From contig NZ_JARXVT010000001.1 in assembly GCF_029892845.1 (NCBI RefSeq), forward strand, positions 310,001 to 374,000: a stretch of DNA of 64,000 bases, given 5' to 3'. How positions within the stretch are numbered: the stretch's first letter is position 1; the number at the start of each line of letters is the position of its first letter. Shown here piece after piece: positions 41,756 through 49,880 of this stretch. Position numbers and translations under genes: made by a program. The notes below the pieces were generated by a model. The model saw only the letters and a program-made list of their open reading frames with translations. It was not told the DNA's origin and ran no database searches. The DNA comes from Aurantimicrobium minutum (GTDB lineage Bacteria; Actinomycetota; Actinomycetes; Actinomycetales; Microbacteriaceae).

Positions 41756-43213
41756 TTACTTCCGCTTCTTCTTGGCGAGTGCGTCTGCTTTGATCTGAGC
41801 AGCCTTCTGTGCTTTTGCGGCAGCTGCGTGAGGAGCAAGCCAGGCTTCCACGTCATCAGCGGTGCGAGGCAAGGCAATAGTGAGGTTCTCAGCGCCTGTG
41901 GCAGTGACCAGAATGTCATCCTCAATACGAACGCCGATGCCACGGTATTCCTCTGGAACCGTCATGTCATCGGGCTGGAAGTAGAGACCGGGCTCAATCG
42001 TGAAGATCATGCCTTCCTTCACGATGCCATCCATATACATCTCACGACGTGCTTGAGCACAGTCGTGAACATCAATACCTAGGTGGTGGCTCGTGCCATG
42101 AACCATGTAGCGACGGTGGTGACCGTTTTCAGGCAGAAGGGCCTCTTCAGCCGTGACGGGAAGCAAGCCCCATTCAGCCGTCTTCTTTGCAATCACGCCC
42201 ATGGCGGTGTTGTGAACATCGCGGAAGGTAATCCCGGGCTTCACCATGGCGAACGCTGCGTCAGCTGCTTCTCGCACTGCTTCGTAAACCTTGCGCTGAA
42301 TAGGAGTAAAGGTTCCATTCACGGGAAGGGTGCGGGTGACATCTGCGGTGTAGTAGCTATCTCGCTCCACGCCCGCATCAATCAAGATGAGGTCGCCGTC
42401 ATTGACCACCCCATCGTTGGTCACCCAGTGCAGGATGCACGCATGGGCACCGCTGGCAGCAATGGTGTTGTAACCCACGCCATTGCCTTCCAAGCGAGCG
42501 CGGGAGGCAAATGCGCCTTCCACCAAACGTTCACCGCGTTTATTGCCCGCAATCGCAGGCAGCACGCGAGCAATGTCGGCAAAGCCTCGGATGCTTGCTG
42601 CAACCGCTTCGCGCATCTCATTGATTTCAAACTCATCCTTGACCAAACGCATCTCAGAGAGATCTTGAGCAAGGTCTTCAGCAAGTTCTGAAACTTCTGC
42701 ATCCTTGGCAGGAAGTTCATCCAGGTGTCGAGTGGCAATGCCGAGATCCCCAGCAACCTGAGTCAATGAAGGGCGAGGTCCAATCCAGAACTCACCAATG
42801 TCACTGTTGGCATAAAACTCGTCGGAGTCGCGGCCTGCGCGCTCGCGGAAATACAGGGTTGACTCATGACCCGATGCGGTCGGTTCCATTACAAGAACCG
42901 AGTCGGGTTCGCTGTCCGAACCCCACCCCGTCAACCAACTAAAGGCAGAGTCGGCACGGAAGTGAAAGAACGTGTCATTGCTACGGCGCTTCATCGCGCC
43001 GGCAGGAATGACCAGGCGCTTGCCTGGATATTTCTTGCTCAGCTCGGCTCGGCGAGCTGCGGCAAAGGAAGCTTGTTCGCGAGGTTCTGGAATCTCCTCA
43101 GCACGATCAGCCCACTGGCTGGAGATGTAATGCTTGAAGGCGTCAGAACCAGGCGTGGTGGATCGGTTCTCTGTGCCTTTGGGGACCTCGTGGGTGGCTT
43201 CCTCGGCGTTCAT
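41756..43213 (-). CDS. Xaa-Pro aminopeptidase (aminopeptidase P type)
   Basis: M24 metallopeptidase of 485 residues from the ATG at 43213; the open frame before it has no homology. The five metal ligands lie in LILIDAGVERDSYYTADVTR (two Asp), HGTSHHLGIDVHD (His), TIEPGLY (Glu) and GIGVRIEDDILVT (Glu). The N-terminal creatinase-like domain (about 50-190) is present. It removes N-terminal residues before proline, which could feed PutA in the same region, though that link is only suggestive. Confidence 0.93.
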   Translation of the reverse strand: MNAEEATHEVPKGTENRSTTPGSDAFKHYISSQWADRAEEIPEPREQASFAAARRAELSKKYPGKRLVIPAGAMKRRSNDTFFHFRADSAFSWLTGWGSDSEPDSVLVMEPTASGHESTLYFRERAGRDSDEFYANSDIGEFWIGPRPSLTQVAGDLGIATRHLDELPAKDAEVSELAEDLAQDLSEMRLVKDEFEINEMREAVAASIRGFADIARVLPAIAGNKRGERLVEGAFASRARLEGNGVGYNTIAASGAHACILHWVTNDGVVNDGDLILIDAGVERDSYYTADVTRTLPVNGTFTPIQRKVYEAVREAADAAFAMVKPGITFRDVHNTAMGVIAKKTAEWGLLPVTAEEALLPENGHHRRYMVHGTSHHLGIDVHDCAQARREMYMDGIVKEGMIFTIEPGLYFQPDDMTVPEEYRGIGVRIEDDILVTATGAENLTIALPRTADDVEAWLAPHAAAAKAQKAAQIKADALAKKKRK

Positions 43214-43281
43214 GCATCCAGTCTGGCACTGCTCGCTGAAGAAAGTGTTCGCTTGTCCCCAGTCAGGCATAGAGTGAAAGG

Positions 43282-44151
43282 GTGGAAGCATTCTTAAGAG
43301 CCCAAGGTCCCATCGACCTTCACCTCCACAGCAATGTTTCTGATGGCACGGGATCTCCCACGGACGTGGTCCGAGAAGCTCACGCCGCCGGTATTCGCAC
43401 GATGGCGCTCACGGATCACGACACTGCAGCTGGCTGGGATGAAGCCCGCGAAGAGTGCCTGCGCCTCGGGATGTCCTTTATCCCCGGCATGGAATTCAGC
43501 GCCCGTATTGAACAGGGCAGCATCCACATCCTGGCTTATCTCGTTGACCCCAACTTTGCTCCTCTCGCGGAAGAGCTGGACAAGCTCCAGAATGACCGCG
43601 AGAACCGCCTCCGTCAGATGACCGAGAACGTGGGCGCGGACTATGACATCACGTGGGACCACGTGATGGAACAGGTATCTGCCTCAGGTAAATCTCTGGG
43701 TCGGCCACACTTAGCTGATGCTCTTGTGGCGCAAGGAATCATTGCGGAACGCGGGGAAGCTTTTGATGGCATCCTGTCCAAGAATGGCCCCTATTACGTC
43801 TCGCAATATGCCTTAGGCCCAGTAGATGCCGTGAAGCTCATTCGTGCAGCTGGCGGAGTTCCTGTGATTGCGCACCCCACCACCAAGGGACGTGTTGCTC
43901 CGATGGAATACATCGACCGTTTGATTGACGCAGGTCTCGGCGGATACGAGATTGACCACCGCGAGAACATGGAGCCAGGAAAGACATTCTTGCGGGAGCT
44001 ATGTATTGAACGTGGTCTCATCATCACCGGCTCAAGCGATTATCACGGCACAGGCAAGCCCAATCAGCCAGGTGAGAACACCACCGAGCCTGAGATGCTG
44101 GCCAAGATCATTGAGCAGGGAACAGGTTCTTCGCCGAGTTATCCAGCGTAG
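43282..44151 (+). CDS. PHP-domain phosphoesterase (TrpH/RNase AM-like)
   Basis: The 289-residue protein has the PHP metal-binding motifs in order: DLHLHSNVSDGTGSP, ALTDHDTAAG, GMEFSA, HILAYL, VIAHP and SSDYHGTG. Relatives hydrolyse 3',5'-nucleoside bisphosphates or trim RNA 5' ends. The start is a GTG with GAAAGG close before it; the transcript may be leaderless. It overlaps the convergent monooxygenase-like gene by 13 nt. Confidence 0.9.
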   Translation: MEAFLRAQGPIDLHLHSNVSDGTGSPTDVVREAHAAGIRTMALTDHDTAAGWDEAREECLRLGMSFIPGMEFSARIEQGSIHILAYLVDPNFAPLAEELDKLQNDRENRLRQMTENVGADYDITWDHVMEQVSASGKSLGRPHLADALVAQGIIAERGEAFDGILSKNGPYYVSQYALGPVDAVKLIRAAGGVPVIAHPTTKGRVAPMEYIDRLIDAGLGGYEIDHRENMEPGKTFLRELCIERGLIITGSSDYHGTGKPNQPGENTTEPEMLAKIIEQGTGSSPSYPA

Positions 44152-44486
44152 AAGGAACCCTTGCCTTTGACTCCAGAGGCAATGCTAGGAATCTTCCCGT
44201 CGCCATAGGCGGCAACAACTTCAGAAATGACAACTTCGTAGCCGTCATACCAGCGCTGAACTCCCGCCTTGGCAGTGAGGTGATCGGGGAAGCGAGAGAA
44301 CTCCTTCAGAGTCTCTTTATCCGCAAAGTAGTAAATGGAATTCTTCACGCCGCCTTCTGGGGCAAGCCAACGCTCAACGCCGAGATAGCCAGGCATCGCC
44401 TGCACGAATTCTTCAATGGCGTCATCAAGACGATAGAACTCGTCGTCATAGGTGCCGGGCTTGAAGATGAACTGTGCTGAATACAT
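44139..44486 (-). CDS. Antibiotic biosynthesis monooxygenase-like (ABM) protein
   Basis: The 115-residue protein shows the dimeric alpha/beta barrel layout of ABM-like proteins: an N-terminal strand MYSAQFIFKPG, DDAIEEFVQAMPGYLGVERWL, then NSIYYFADKETLKEFSRFPDHLTAK. Known relatives include heme-degrading enzymes and quinol monooxygenases; no heme-ligand pattern is certain here. It is upstream of no gene in an obvious operon; the GAP-family gene precedes it by 12 nt. Confidence 0.78.
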   Translation of the reverse strand: MYSAQFIFKPGTYDDEFYRLDDAIEEFVQAMPGYLGVERWLAPEGGVKNSIYYFADKETLKEFSRFPDHLTAKAGVQRWYDGYEVVISEVVAAYGDGKIPSIASGVKGKGSFYAG

Positions 44487-44498
44487 GAGTCTCTACTT

Positions 44499-45203
44499 TC
44501 AGCCGATCAATGCGAACTCGTTGGGGCCAATGGCAATCAATGCGCAATACAGGGCAAAGATGGCGGCAATGACTCCAAGGATCTGAAATTGGTGATCCAT
44601 TGTGTAGCGGAACATCCTGGTGAGTTGAACGTTGCCCTTTTCGCCACGAATAAGACGCCAGACCGGAGGAAGCAACACTGGCACCATGGCCAAGATGTAA
44701 ACCAAAAGAATCGTAGGAAGTTGTAACCACCACGGGATGCGAGCAGCTGTCACATCATGGATAGCAGGGACAAGCATGGCAAAGCTGGTGATGTCCTTGA
44801 TGCTCAACGCAAAGGCGAAAGCAAAGAAGGTAACTGTCTTGGCCTTTGCAATGCGCTTTGTGAGCCCCTGTTCTGCTTTCCTCGCCAAATCAGGATGCGG
44901 AATAAAAAGCCAGATGGCCACACCGAGAAGAACAACTGCTGCCAAGGACCACACAATCCCACCGACGATGTCGGGGGAGTGCAGCGCAGGCTTGGGTAAC
45001 GTGGCAAAGCCAGCGGTGAGCAAAATACACGCCAGTAGGAATGCGCTACCCGAACCGGTTGCCACAGCAATGCTGCGGCGAATCCACTTCGATGAGCTTG
45101 TTGAAAGCAGCTGGAGACCCAGCAACGACGGAGTGAAGGAAGCACCGATGGCAAGCGGGATAACCCGCACCAACAGCGCTATTTCATCTTCGCCGATGTT
45201 CAT
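44499..45203 (-). CDS. GAP/Sap family membrane protein
   Basis: The 234-residue protein has six hydrophobic segments and starts with LLVRVIPLAIGASFTPSLL, the pattern of the GAP (Sap, sulfolipid-addressing protein) family, which is distantly LysE-like. In mycobacteria members help move glycolipids to the surface. The lipid here is unknown. It starts 11 nt beyond the helicase stop on the same strand. Confidence 0.82.
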   Translation of the reverse strand: MNIGEDEIALLVRVIPLAIGASFTPSLLGLQLLSTSSSKWIRRSIAVATGSGSAFLLACILLTAGFATLPKPALHSPDIVGGIVWSLAAVVLLGVAIWLFIPHPDLARKAEQGLTKRIAKAKTVTFFAFAFALSIKDITSFAMLVPAIHDVTAARIPWWLQLPTILLVYILAMVPVLLPPVWRLIRGEKGNVQLTRMFRYTMDHQFQILGVIAAIFALYCALIAIGPNEFALIG

Positions 45204-45214
45204 GAACGAACTAC

Positions 45215-46651
45215 TTATGCTCCGCCGAGACCTGGGCCGCGACGACGGTTACGCGTGCGTGTGCGCGAGGGGTTGTTGCCGTCGTGGTGTTCTTCACCGC
45301 GACCATCGTGAGCTCCACCAGCAACGCCGTGAGTGCCCTCAGGGCTCACGTGCTTGGGTGGGTTGTTCACGCGGCGACGGTTACGGTCACCTGAACCTGA
45401 ACCTGCGGGCTTCTGGCCTTCACGCTGGCGACCAGTGTGAGTTCCGTCAGCATCCTTGGTGGGAGGAGTGGACTTGAGGCGCCCCTTGGCATCGCTGGGG
45501 ATGTTGAGGTCAGTGAAAAGGTGAGGTGACGAGGAGTAAGTCTCGGTGGGTTCAGGCTGACCGAACTCGAGAGCCTTGTTGATCAGTGCCCACTTGTGCA
45601 GGTCTTCCCAGTCCACGAAGGTCACCGCAATACCGGTCTTACCAGCACGGCCGGTACGACCTGCGCGGTGAAGGTAGGTCTGGTCTTCGTCAGGAATGGT
45701 GTGGTTGATCACGTGCGTGACGTCATCAACGTCAATACCTCGAGCAGCAACATCCGTAGCAATGAGGATTTCCTTCTTGCCTGACTTGAACTGGGCCATG
45801 CCACGTTCACGTTGTTCCTGGTTGAGGTCACCGTGCACGGCAACAGCGGGGAAGCCGCGGTCAGTAAGTTCTTCAACCAGACGTGACGCTGCACGCTTGG
45901 TGCGGGTGAAGATCACGGTCTTGCCGCGACCCTCTGCCTGAAGGATGCGAGCAATCACCTCGTCCTTGTCCATGTTGTGTGCTCGGTAGACCAAGTGCTT
46001 GATGTTGGCCTGTGTCAGACCCTCATCAGGGTCGGTCGCACGAATGTGGATGGGGTTGTTCATGAAGCGACGAGCCAAAGCCACGATGGGGCCAGGCATG
46101 GTTGCGGAGAACAACATGGTGTGACGCTTGGGAGGAGTCTGCGAGAAGATCTTCTCGATGTCGGCTAAGAAGCCGAGGTCGAGCATCTTGTCTGCCTCAT
46201 CGAGAACGATTTCTTCGATCTCAGCAAGGGAAAGCAAACGCTGGTTGGCGAGGTCAAGAAGACGACCGGGGGTTCCGACCACAATCTGGGCGCCTGCCTT
46301 GAGCTGCTCTACCTGGCCTTCGTAGGACTTTCCACCGTAGATAGAAACAACCTTGGTTTCACGGTTGGAGGTGGCCAGTTCCATGTCTTCAGCAACCTGA
46401 ACACACAGTTCACGAGTGGGGACGACAACAAGCACCTTCACGCCGGGGCCGGGGTTGGTTCCGAGGCGCTGAATGATGGGCAAACCGAAACCGAAGGTCT
46501 TGCCGGTACCGGTCTTAGCCTGGCCAATGATGTCCTGACCGCCCAAAGCGAGAGGGATGGTCTGTTCTTGAATGGGGAAGGGCTCAAGAATTCCCTTTGA
46601 AGCAAGAGCTTCAACAATGTCCGCGTCGATATTTAAATCTGCAAAAGTCAC
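45215..46651 (-). CDS. DEAD-box RNA helicase (RhlE-like)
   Basis: ATP-dependent RNA helicase of 478 residues. Motifs in order: Q motif FPIQEQTIPLAL, AKTGTGKT (I), PTRELCVQ (Ia), VLDEADKM (II), LFSATMP (III), VIFTRTKRA (IV), ATDVAARGIDV (V) and HRAGRTGRAG (VI). A basic Arg/Gly/Asn-rich tail of about 90 residues probably binds RNA. The start is a GTG. The upstream 138 bp are strongly structured, which may allow temperature control as for known cold-shock helicases. Confidence 0.95.
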   Translation of the reverse strand: MTFADLNIDADIVEALASKGILEPFPIQEQTIPLALGGQDIIGQAKTGTGKTFGFGLPIIQRLGTNPGPGVKVLVVVPTRELCVQVAEDMELATSNRETKVVSIYGGKSYEGQVEQLKAGAQIVVGTPGRLLDLANQRLLSLAEIEEIVLDEADKMLDLGFLADIEKIFSQTPPKRHTMLFSATMPGPIVALARRFMNNPIHIRATDPDEGLTQANIKHLVYRAHNMDKDEVIARILQAEGRGKTVIFTRTKRAASRLVEELTDRGFPAVAVHGDLNQEQRERGMAQFKSGKKEILIATDVAARGIDVDDVTHVINHTIPDEDQTYLHRAGRTGRAGKTGIAVTFVDWEDLHKWALINKALEFGQPEPTETYSSSPHLFTDLNIPSDAKGRLKSTPPTKDADGTHTGRQREGQKPAGSGSGDRNRRRVNNPPKHVSPEGTHGVAGGAHDGRGEEHHDGNNPSRTRTRNRRRGPGLGGA

Positions 46652-46666
46652 GAGGTGCCTGTCGTT

Positions 46667-46785
46667 ATAAAAAGGTTCTACGCCTTTTTATTCGTCACAC
46701 AGGCGTAGGGCTACCGATCCGATGCCGGTAGCGACGTATCAAGCCTATCTCGCCTCGCTCGTATGCCGGTTTAGGCATAGGCTTG
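46667..46785. promoter_or_regulatory. Structured region between helicase and ferritin-like gene
   Basis: Three stem-loops fill the 138-bp gap: ATAAAAAGG with CCTTTTTAT (46667-46691), GCTACCG with CGGTAGC (46710-46732), and CAAGCCTAT with ATAGGCTTG (46740-46748, 46777-46785) around an inner ATGCC/GGCAT stem. On the minus strand the first is placed about 15 nt before the helicase start, so they would fold in its leader RNA. Confidence 0.65.
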
Positions 46786-46789
46786 ATGC

Positions 46790-47512
46790 GTGGTCTTTTC
46801 TTGGTTTGGCATGCGCAAGCGCAGAGTCGTTGCGCCAACCCTGAAACCTCGTCAAGAGAAGGTTGAACGCGAAGACAAGGTCGATCTGAAGGATATGGCC
46901 CCGGATGTGGTTCCCTTCCTCGCGCAGGTTGCCTACTTCGAACTTGCTGTTTTTGAGTCCTTGACCCGTGCGGTCACTGCTGCCCCCACCCTCGAAGCAA
47001 AAGAGGGTTTGAGTGCTGCTGCGGGAGAAGTTCTTGCCAAGCACCATGGTTTGGTTGCTGAGCTGCGCAAGAAGAAGGTTGATCCCGCGGTCGAGATGGA
47101 GCCATTTGCTCCAGCCATTGACAAGTTTGAACAGCTCACAGGTGGACGCGACTGGTATGAAATGCTGCTGGGCGTCTATCTCACCGCAGGTTTCTTAGAT
47201 GACTTCTTTATTCGCCTCGTGCCAGGACTTCCTAAGGCTCTTGCTGGTCGGGTAGAAATTCTGCTCGAGACAGACCGTTCTGCTGAGGTCATTGTTGTTC
47301 TTCTCAAAGAAGGCATTGAGGCAGATCCCACTTTGTCATCACGCTTAGCGGTGTGGGGACGACGCCTTGTGGGTGACACTCAGCTTGTTGCGCGTTCTGC
47401 CCTACTCATGTCTGACAACCGTGACGATGACGAAGAGCGGATTGAACCCGTATTCACGGATCTCATTGCCGCGCACTCTCGCCGCATGGATGAACTAGGC
47501 CTCACTGCCTAA
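46790..47512 (+). CDS. Ferritin-like fold protein (MiaE-like)
   Basis: The 240-residue, mostly helical protein resembles the ferritin-like/MiaE_2 family found beside rhlE and DUF3107 genes in actinobacteria. AYFELAVFESLTRAV, LAKHHGLVAEL, WYEMLLGVYLTAGFLDDFF and FTDLIAAHSRRM hold candidate Glu/His metal ligands. The first codon is a GTG; an ATG seven codons later is an alternative. No ribosome-binding site is seen. The reaction is unknown. Confidence 0.82.
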   Translation: MVFSWFGMRKRRVVAPTLKPRQEKVEREDKVDLKDMAPDVVPFLAQVAYFELAVFESLTRAVTAAPTLEAKEGLSAAAGEVLAKHHGLVAELRKKKVDPAVEMEPFAPAIDKFEQLTGGRDWYEMLLGVYLTAGFLDDFFIRLVPGLPKALAGRVEILLETDRSAEVIVVLLKEGIEADPTLSSRLAVWGRRLVGDTQLVARSALLMSDNRDDDEERIEPVFTDLIAAHSRRMDELGLTA

Positions 47513-47527
47513 AACTCAGTACCTGAG

Positions 47528-47872
47528 TTAGACGTTTTCGAGCGTTGAACTCGTTGCCTGGGGCGTCCCTGACAGGGACTGCAATCTGGCAACCATTTCA
47601 CGAATGTGTTCGTGGGCATCAGAGTTCACGCCGGAACTCAGCATCACTGAGCCCACTTTTCGCTCTTGTTGCTGACGCGCAGCAACACTTTCACGTAATG
47701 CGGTGATGTGAGAGTAATCCTCCTGCGCAGGAGTGACTTTTTCCGCGGCAGGCACGGGAACTGTTTCCGCGAGTTCCGAGAGAGCTGCGTCTTTCGGTGC
47801 AGATCGTTTGAGAAAAAAGCCCAGGATAAGTGCAAGGGCAAGAAGGCCGAACGCGAAGTAAACGGCTTCCAT
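47528..47872 (-). CDS. Small membrane-anchored protein, unknown
   Basis: A 114-residue protein with one N-terminal membrane segment (about 4-22, FAFGLLALALILGFFL) and a polar tail with a helical stretch (HEHIREMVARLQSLSG). No family is recognised. The start is 5 nt beyond the DUF3107 stop, so the two are likely co-transcribed. Convergent with the ferritin-like gene. Confidence 0.68.
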   Translation of the reverse strand: MEAVYFAFGLLALALILGFFLKRSAPKDAALSELAETVPVPAAEKVTPAQEDYSHITALRESVAARQQQERKVGSVMLSSGVNSDAHEHIREMVARLQSLSGTPQATSSTLENV

Positions 47873-47877
47873 CAGTG

Positions 47878-48102
47878 TTAGCCGACGAAACCGATGCGAC
47901 GGTTCTGGTCAGAACCGACCTCGACGAAAGCAATGTTGGCGGAAGCAACGAGGTAAACCTTGCCCTTGTCGTCCGAGAGCTTCAAAACGGGAGAAGATCC
48001 GTTGAGCGCGTTCGCCACGAGAGTTTCAACCTCTGCCATGGTCTGTGAGGTCTCCAGACCAATCTCACGAGACGTGTTGATCATGCCAATGCGAATTTCC
48101 AT
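47878..48102 (-). CDS. DUF3107 family protein
   Basis: A 74-residue protein beginning MEIRIGMINTSREI, with LKLSDDKGKVYLVASANIAFVEVG in the middle and ending GFVG, matching the DUF3107 family (mycobacterial TB9.4 type). It is conserved in actinobacteria next to rhlE-like helicases and ferritin-like genes, as here. GAAAGGT precedes the ATG by a few bases. Function unknown. Confidence 0.9.
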   Translation of the reverse strand: MEIRIGMINTSREIGLETSQTMAEVETLVANALNGSSPVLKLSDDKGKVYLVASANIAFVEVGSDQNRRIGFVG

Positions 48103-48142
48103 GTGAAGACCTTTCGAAGTGCGAACAAGCCAACACTATGAC

Positions 48143-48179
48143 AAAAAGCGGGGCCCACCATATCGGTGAGCCCCGCTTT
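48143..48179 (-). terminator. Terminator of the amino acid permease gene
   Basis: AAAGCGGGGCCCACC and GGTGAGCCCCGCTTT pair over 15 bp with one mismatch and a 5-nt loop. On the minus strand a T5 run follows directly, which fits intrinsic termination after the permease. Confidence 0.9.
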
Positions 48180-48193
48180 CGCGCAGAGAGTAA

Positions 48194-49693
48194 CTAGCCT
48201 CGGTGAGCACGCAGCTTGGCTGCGACCTCGAGAGCATCGTTTTCTGGTGCATTGGTGTTACGACCTGGTCGTGCAATGAAGAGGTACAGCGCACCTACTC
48301 CAGCCACAATGACCAAACCGATCAGCACGATGTAGTCGGTGACGAAGTCACCAGACTCACCGGGCTTGGCCAGCAGATACATCGCGAACAGGCCCCAGGC
48401 AAGAGCCAGGATGTTCACGAGCCAACCGCCAGCCTTACCCAAGCTGAACTGTCCAGCTGGCTGCCAACCCTGGAAGCGCTTACGCAGCGCAGCCAGAACA
48501 ACAGCCTGGAAGGCGATGTAGATACCGAGGACGGCGAATGCTGTGACCTGCAGAAGTAGGCCAGCAGGACCGACATAGACGATCACCGCAATGATTGCAG
48601 GGATCAGGCTTGCTACCAACAACGCGTTTGCTGGAACCTGGCGAGCAGAGAGCTTGCCCATCCACTTGTGTCCGGGAAGCATCTCGTCGCGAGAGAACGA
48701 GTAGAGCAGACGGCTAGCGGCTGCCTGCAGGCTCAATACGCAGGAGAGGAATGCGGTAACAGCAATCACGAGGAATACCTTGGCGCCGAAGGTGCCCAGT
48801 GACGTCTCGAGGATTCCGGGGATGGGGTCCATGTCTTCACCGTTGACGATCGAGATCAGGTTAGGTGAAGCCATCACGTATCCAGCGAAGGAGAGCAGTG
48901 CAGAAACGCCACCAATCAGAATCGTCAGGTACATCGCGCGAGGAATGCGCTTGCCGGGGTTCTCGACTTCTTCAGCAACGTCGCCGCAGGCTTCGAAACC
49001 GTAGAAGAGGAACAGACCAGCGATAGCGGCACCAATAAATGCAGCGGTGTAGTTTCCTTCACCCGTGTTTCCCATTGCGGTGAAGAAAACGCTCCAGTCG
49101 TTGCGGCGCTGGAAGATGAGCAGGTAGAGACCGAGAACGATCACACCGGAAAGCTCAGCTGCCAAACCGATACGTGCAACGCGTGCCATGGTCTTGGTTC
49201 CTGCGAAGTTCAGCAACAGTGCAACACCGAGCAGGATCAACGTGAGAATCAACTCTGATTCACGCGAGGGCACGATATCGAGCAAGCTGGACAGGAAGAA
49301 GCTGCCATAGTCCGCAACAGCGGTGGTGGTGACAATCATGGCCCAGATGTAGACCCAGGCAGCCATCCATGCATAGCGCTTACCCCAGAGGCGACGTGCC
49401 CAAGGATAGATTCCACCGGCGATGGGGAACTGGGAGACAACTTCACCAAAGACAAGAGAGACCAGAAGCTGGCCACCGCCGACGATGAGGATCCAGAAGA
49501 TGGAGGGAGGGCCGGCAACACTCAACGCCACAGCGAAGAGCGAGTACACACCGACCAGGGGGGAGAGGTAGGTGAAGCCGAGGGCAAAGTTCGCCCAGAA
49601 GGACATAGAACGCTTGAACGAGTCGTCATAACCGAGTACCGCGAGGTGCTCAGCATCACCCATATGGGTGCTGACTGAACCTTTGTCTGACAT
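48194..49693 (-). CDS. APC-family amino acid/amine permease
   Basis: A 499-residue permease with about 12 membrane segments and the APC features: GDAEHLAVLGYDDSFKRSMS at the N-terminus, FGEVVSQFPIAGGIYPWARRLWG, and GFEACGDVAEEVENPGKRIPRAM. It resembles the amino acid/choline/GABA type transporters (UAAP/ACT group). I start at the ATG at 49693, which follows GAAAGGT. It is divergent from a CoA-transferase/acyl-CoA dehydrogenase pair, so an amine or amino acid degraded through glutarate could be its substrate; that is inference. Confidence 0.9.
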   Translation of the reverse strand: MSDKGSVSTHMGDAEHLAVLGYDDSFKRSMSFWANFALGFTYLSPLVGVYSLFAVALSVAGPPSIFWILIVGGGQLLVSLVFGEVVSQFPIAGGIYPWARRLWGKRYAWMAAWVYIWAMIVTTTAVADYGSFFLSSLLDIVPSRESELILTLILLGVALLLNFAGTKTMARVARIGLAAELSGVIVLGLYLLIFQRRNDWSVFFTAMGNTGEGNYTAAFIGAAIAGLFLFYGFEACGDVAEEVENPGKRIPRAMYLTILIGGVSALLSFAGYVMASPNLISIVNGEDMDPIPGILETSLGTFGAKVFLVIAVTAFLSCVLSLQAAASRLLYSFSRDEMLPGHKWMGKLSARQVPANALLVASLIPAIIAVIVYVGPAGLLLQVTAFAVLGIYIAFQAVVLAALRKRFQGWQPAGQFSLGKAGGWLVNILALAWGLFAMYLLAKPGESGDFVTDYIVLIGLVIVAGVGALYLFIARPGRNTNAPENDALEVAAKLRAHRG

Positions 49694-49736
49694 GGTGACC
49701 TTTCGTAGGGGAGATGGGCACGAGGTCAAACATGCG

Positions 49737-49750
49737 GAACAACGTTGTTC
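49737..49750. promoter_or_regulatory. Perfect palindrome in the permease/CoA-transferase gap
   Basis: GAACAACGTTGTTC is a 14-bp perfect palindrome 43 bp upstream of the permease ATG, in the 187-bp divergent promoter region. A second, shorter symmetric site, CCACA-TCG-TGTGG, follows near 49772. Both suit dimeric repressors. No regulator gene is adjacent. Confidence 0.6.
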
Positions 49751-49880
49751 AACATTGCGTCTAACTTCACACCACATCGTGTGGGCCCAAACTACTCTCC
49801 GGAATGCCCCTGTGACTAGAGGTCCATAAGGTGTTTCTTCACGCCACTAATTCGGAGGCGAACGACAATAGGATTGCGTT

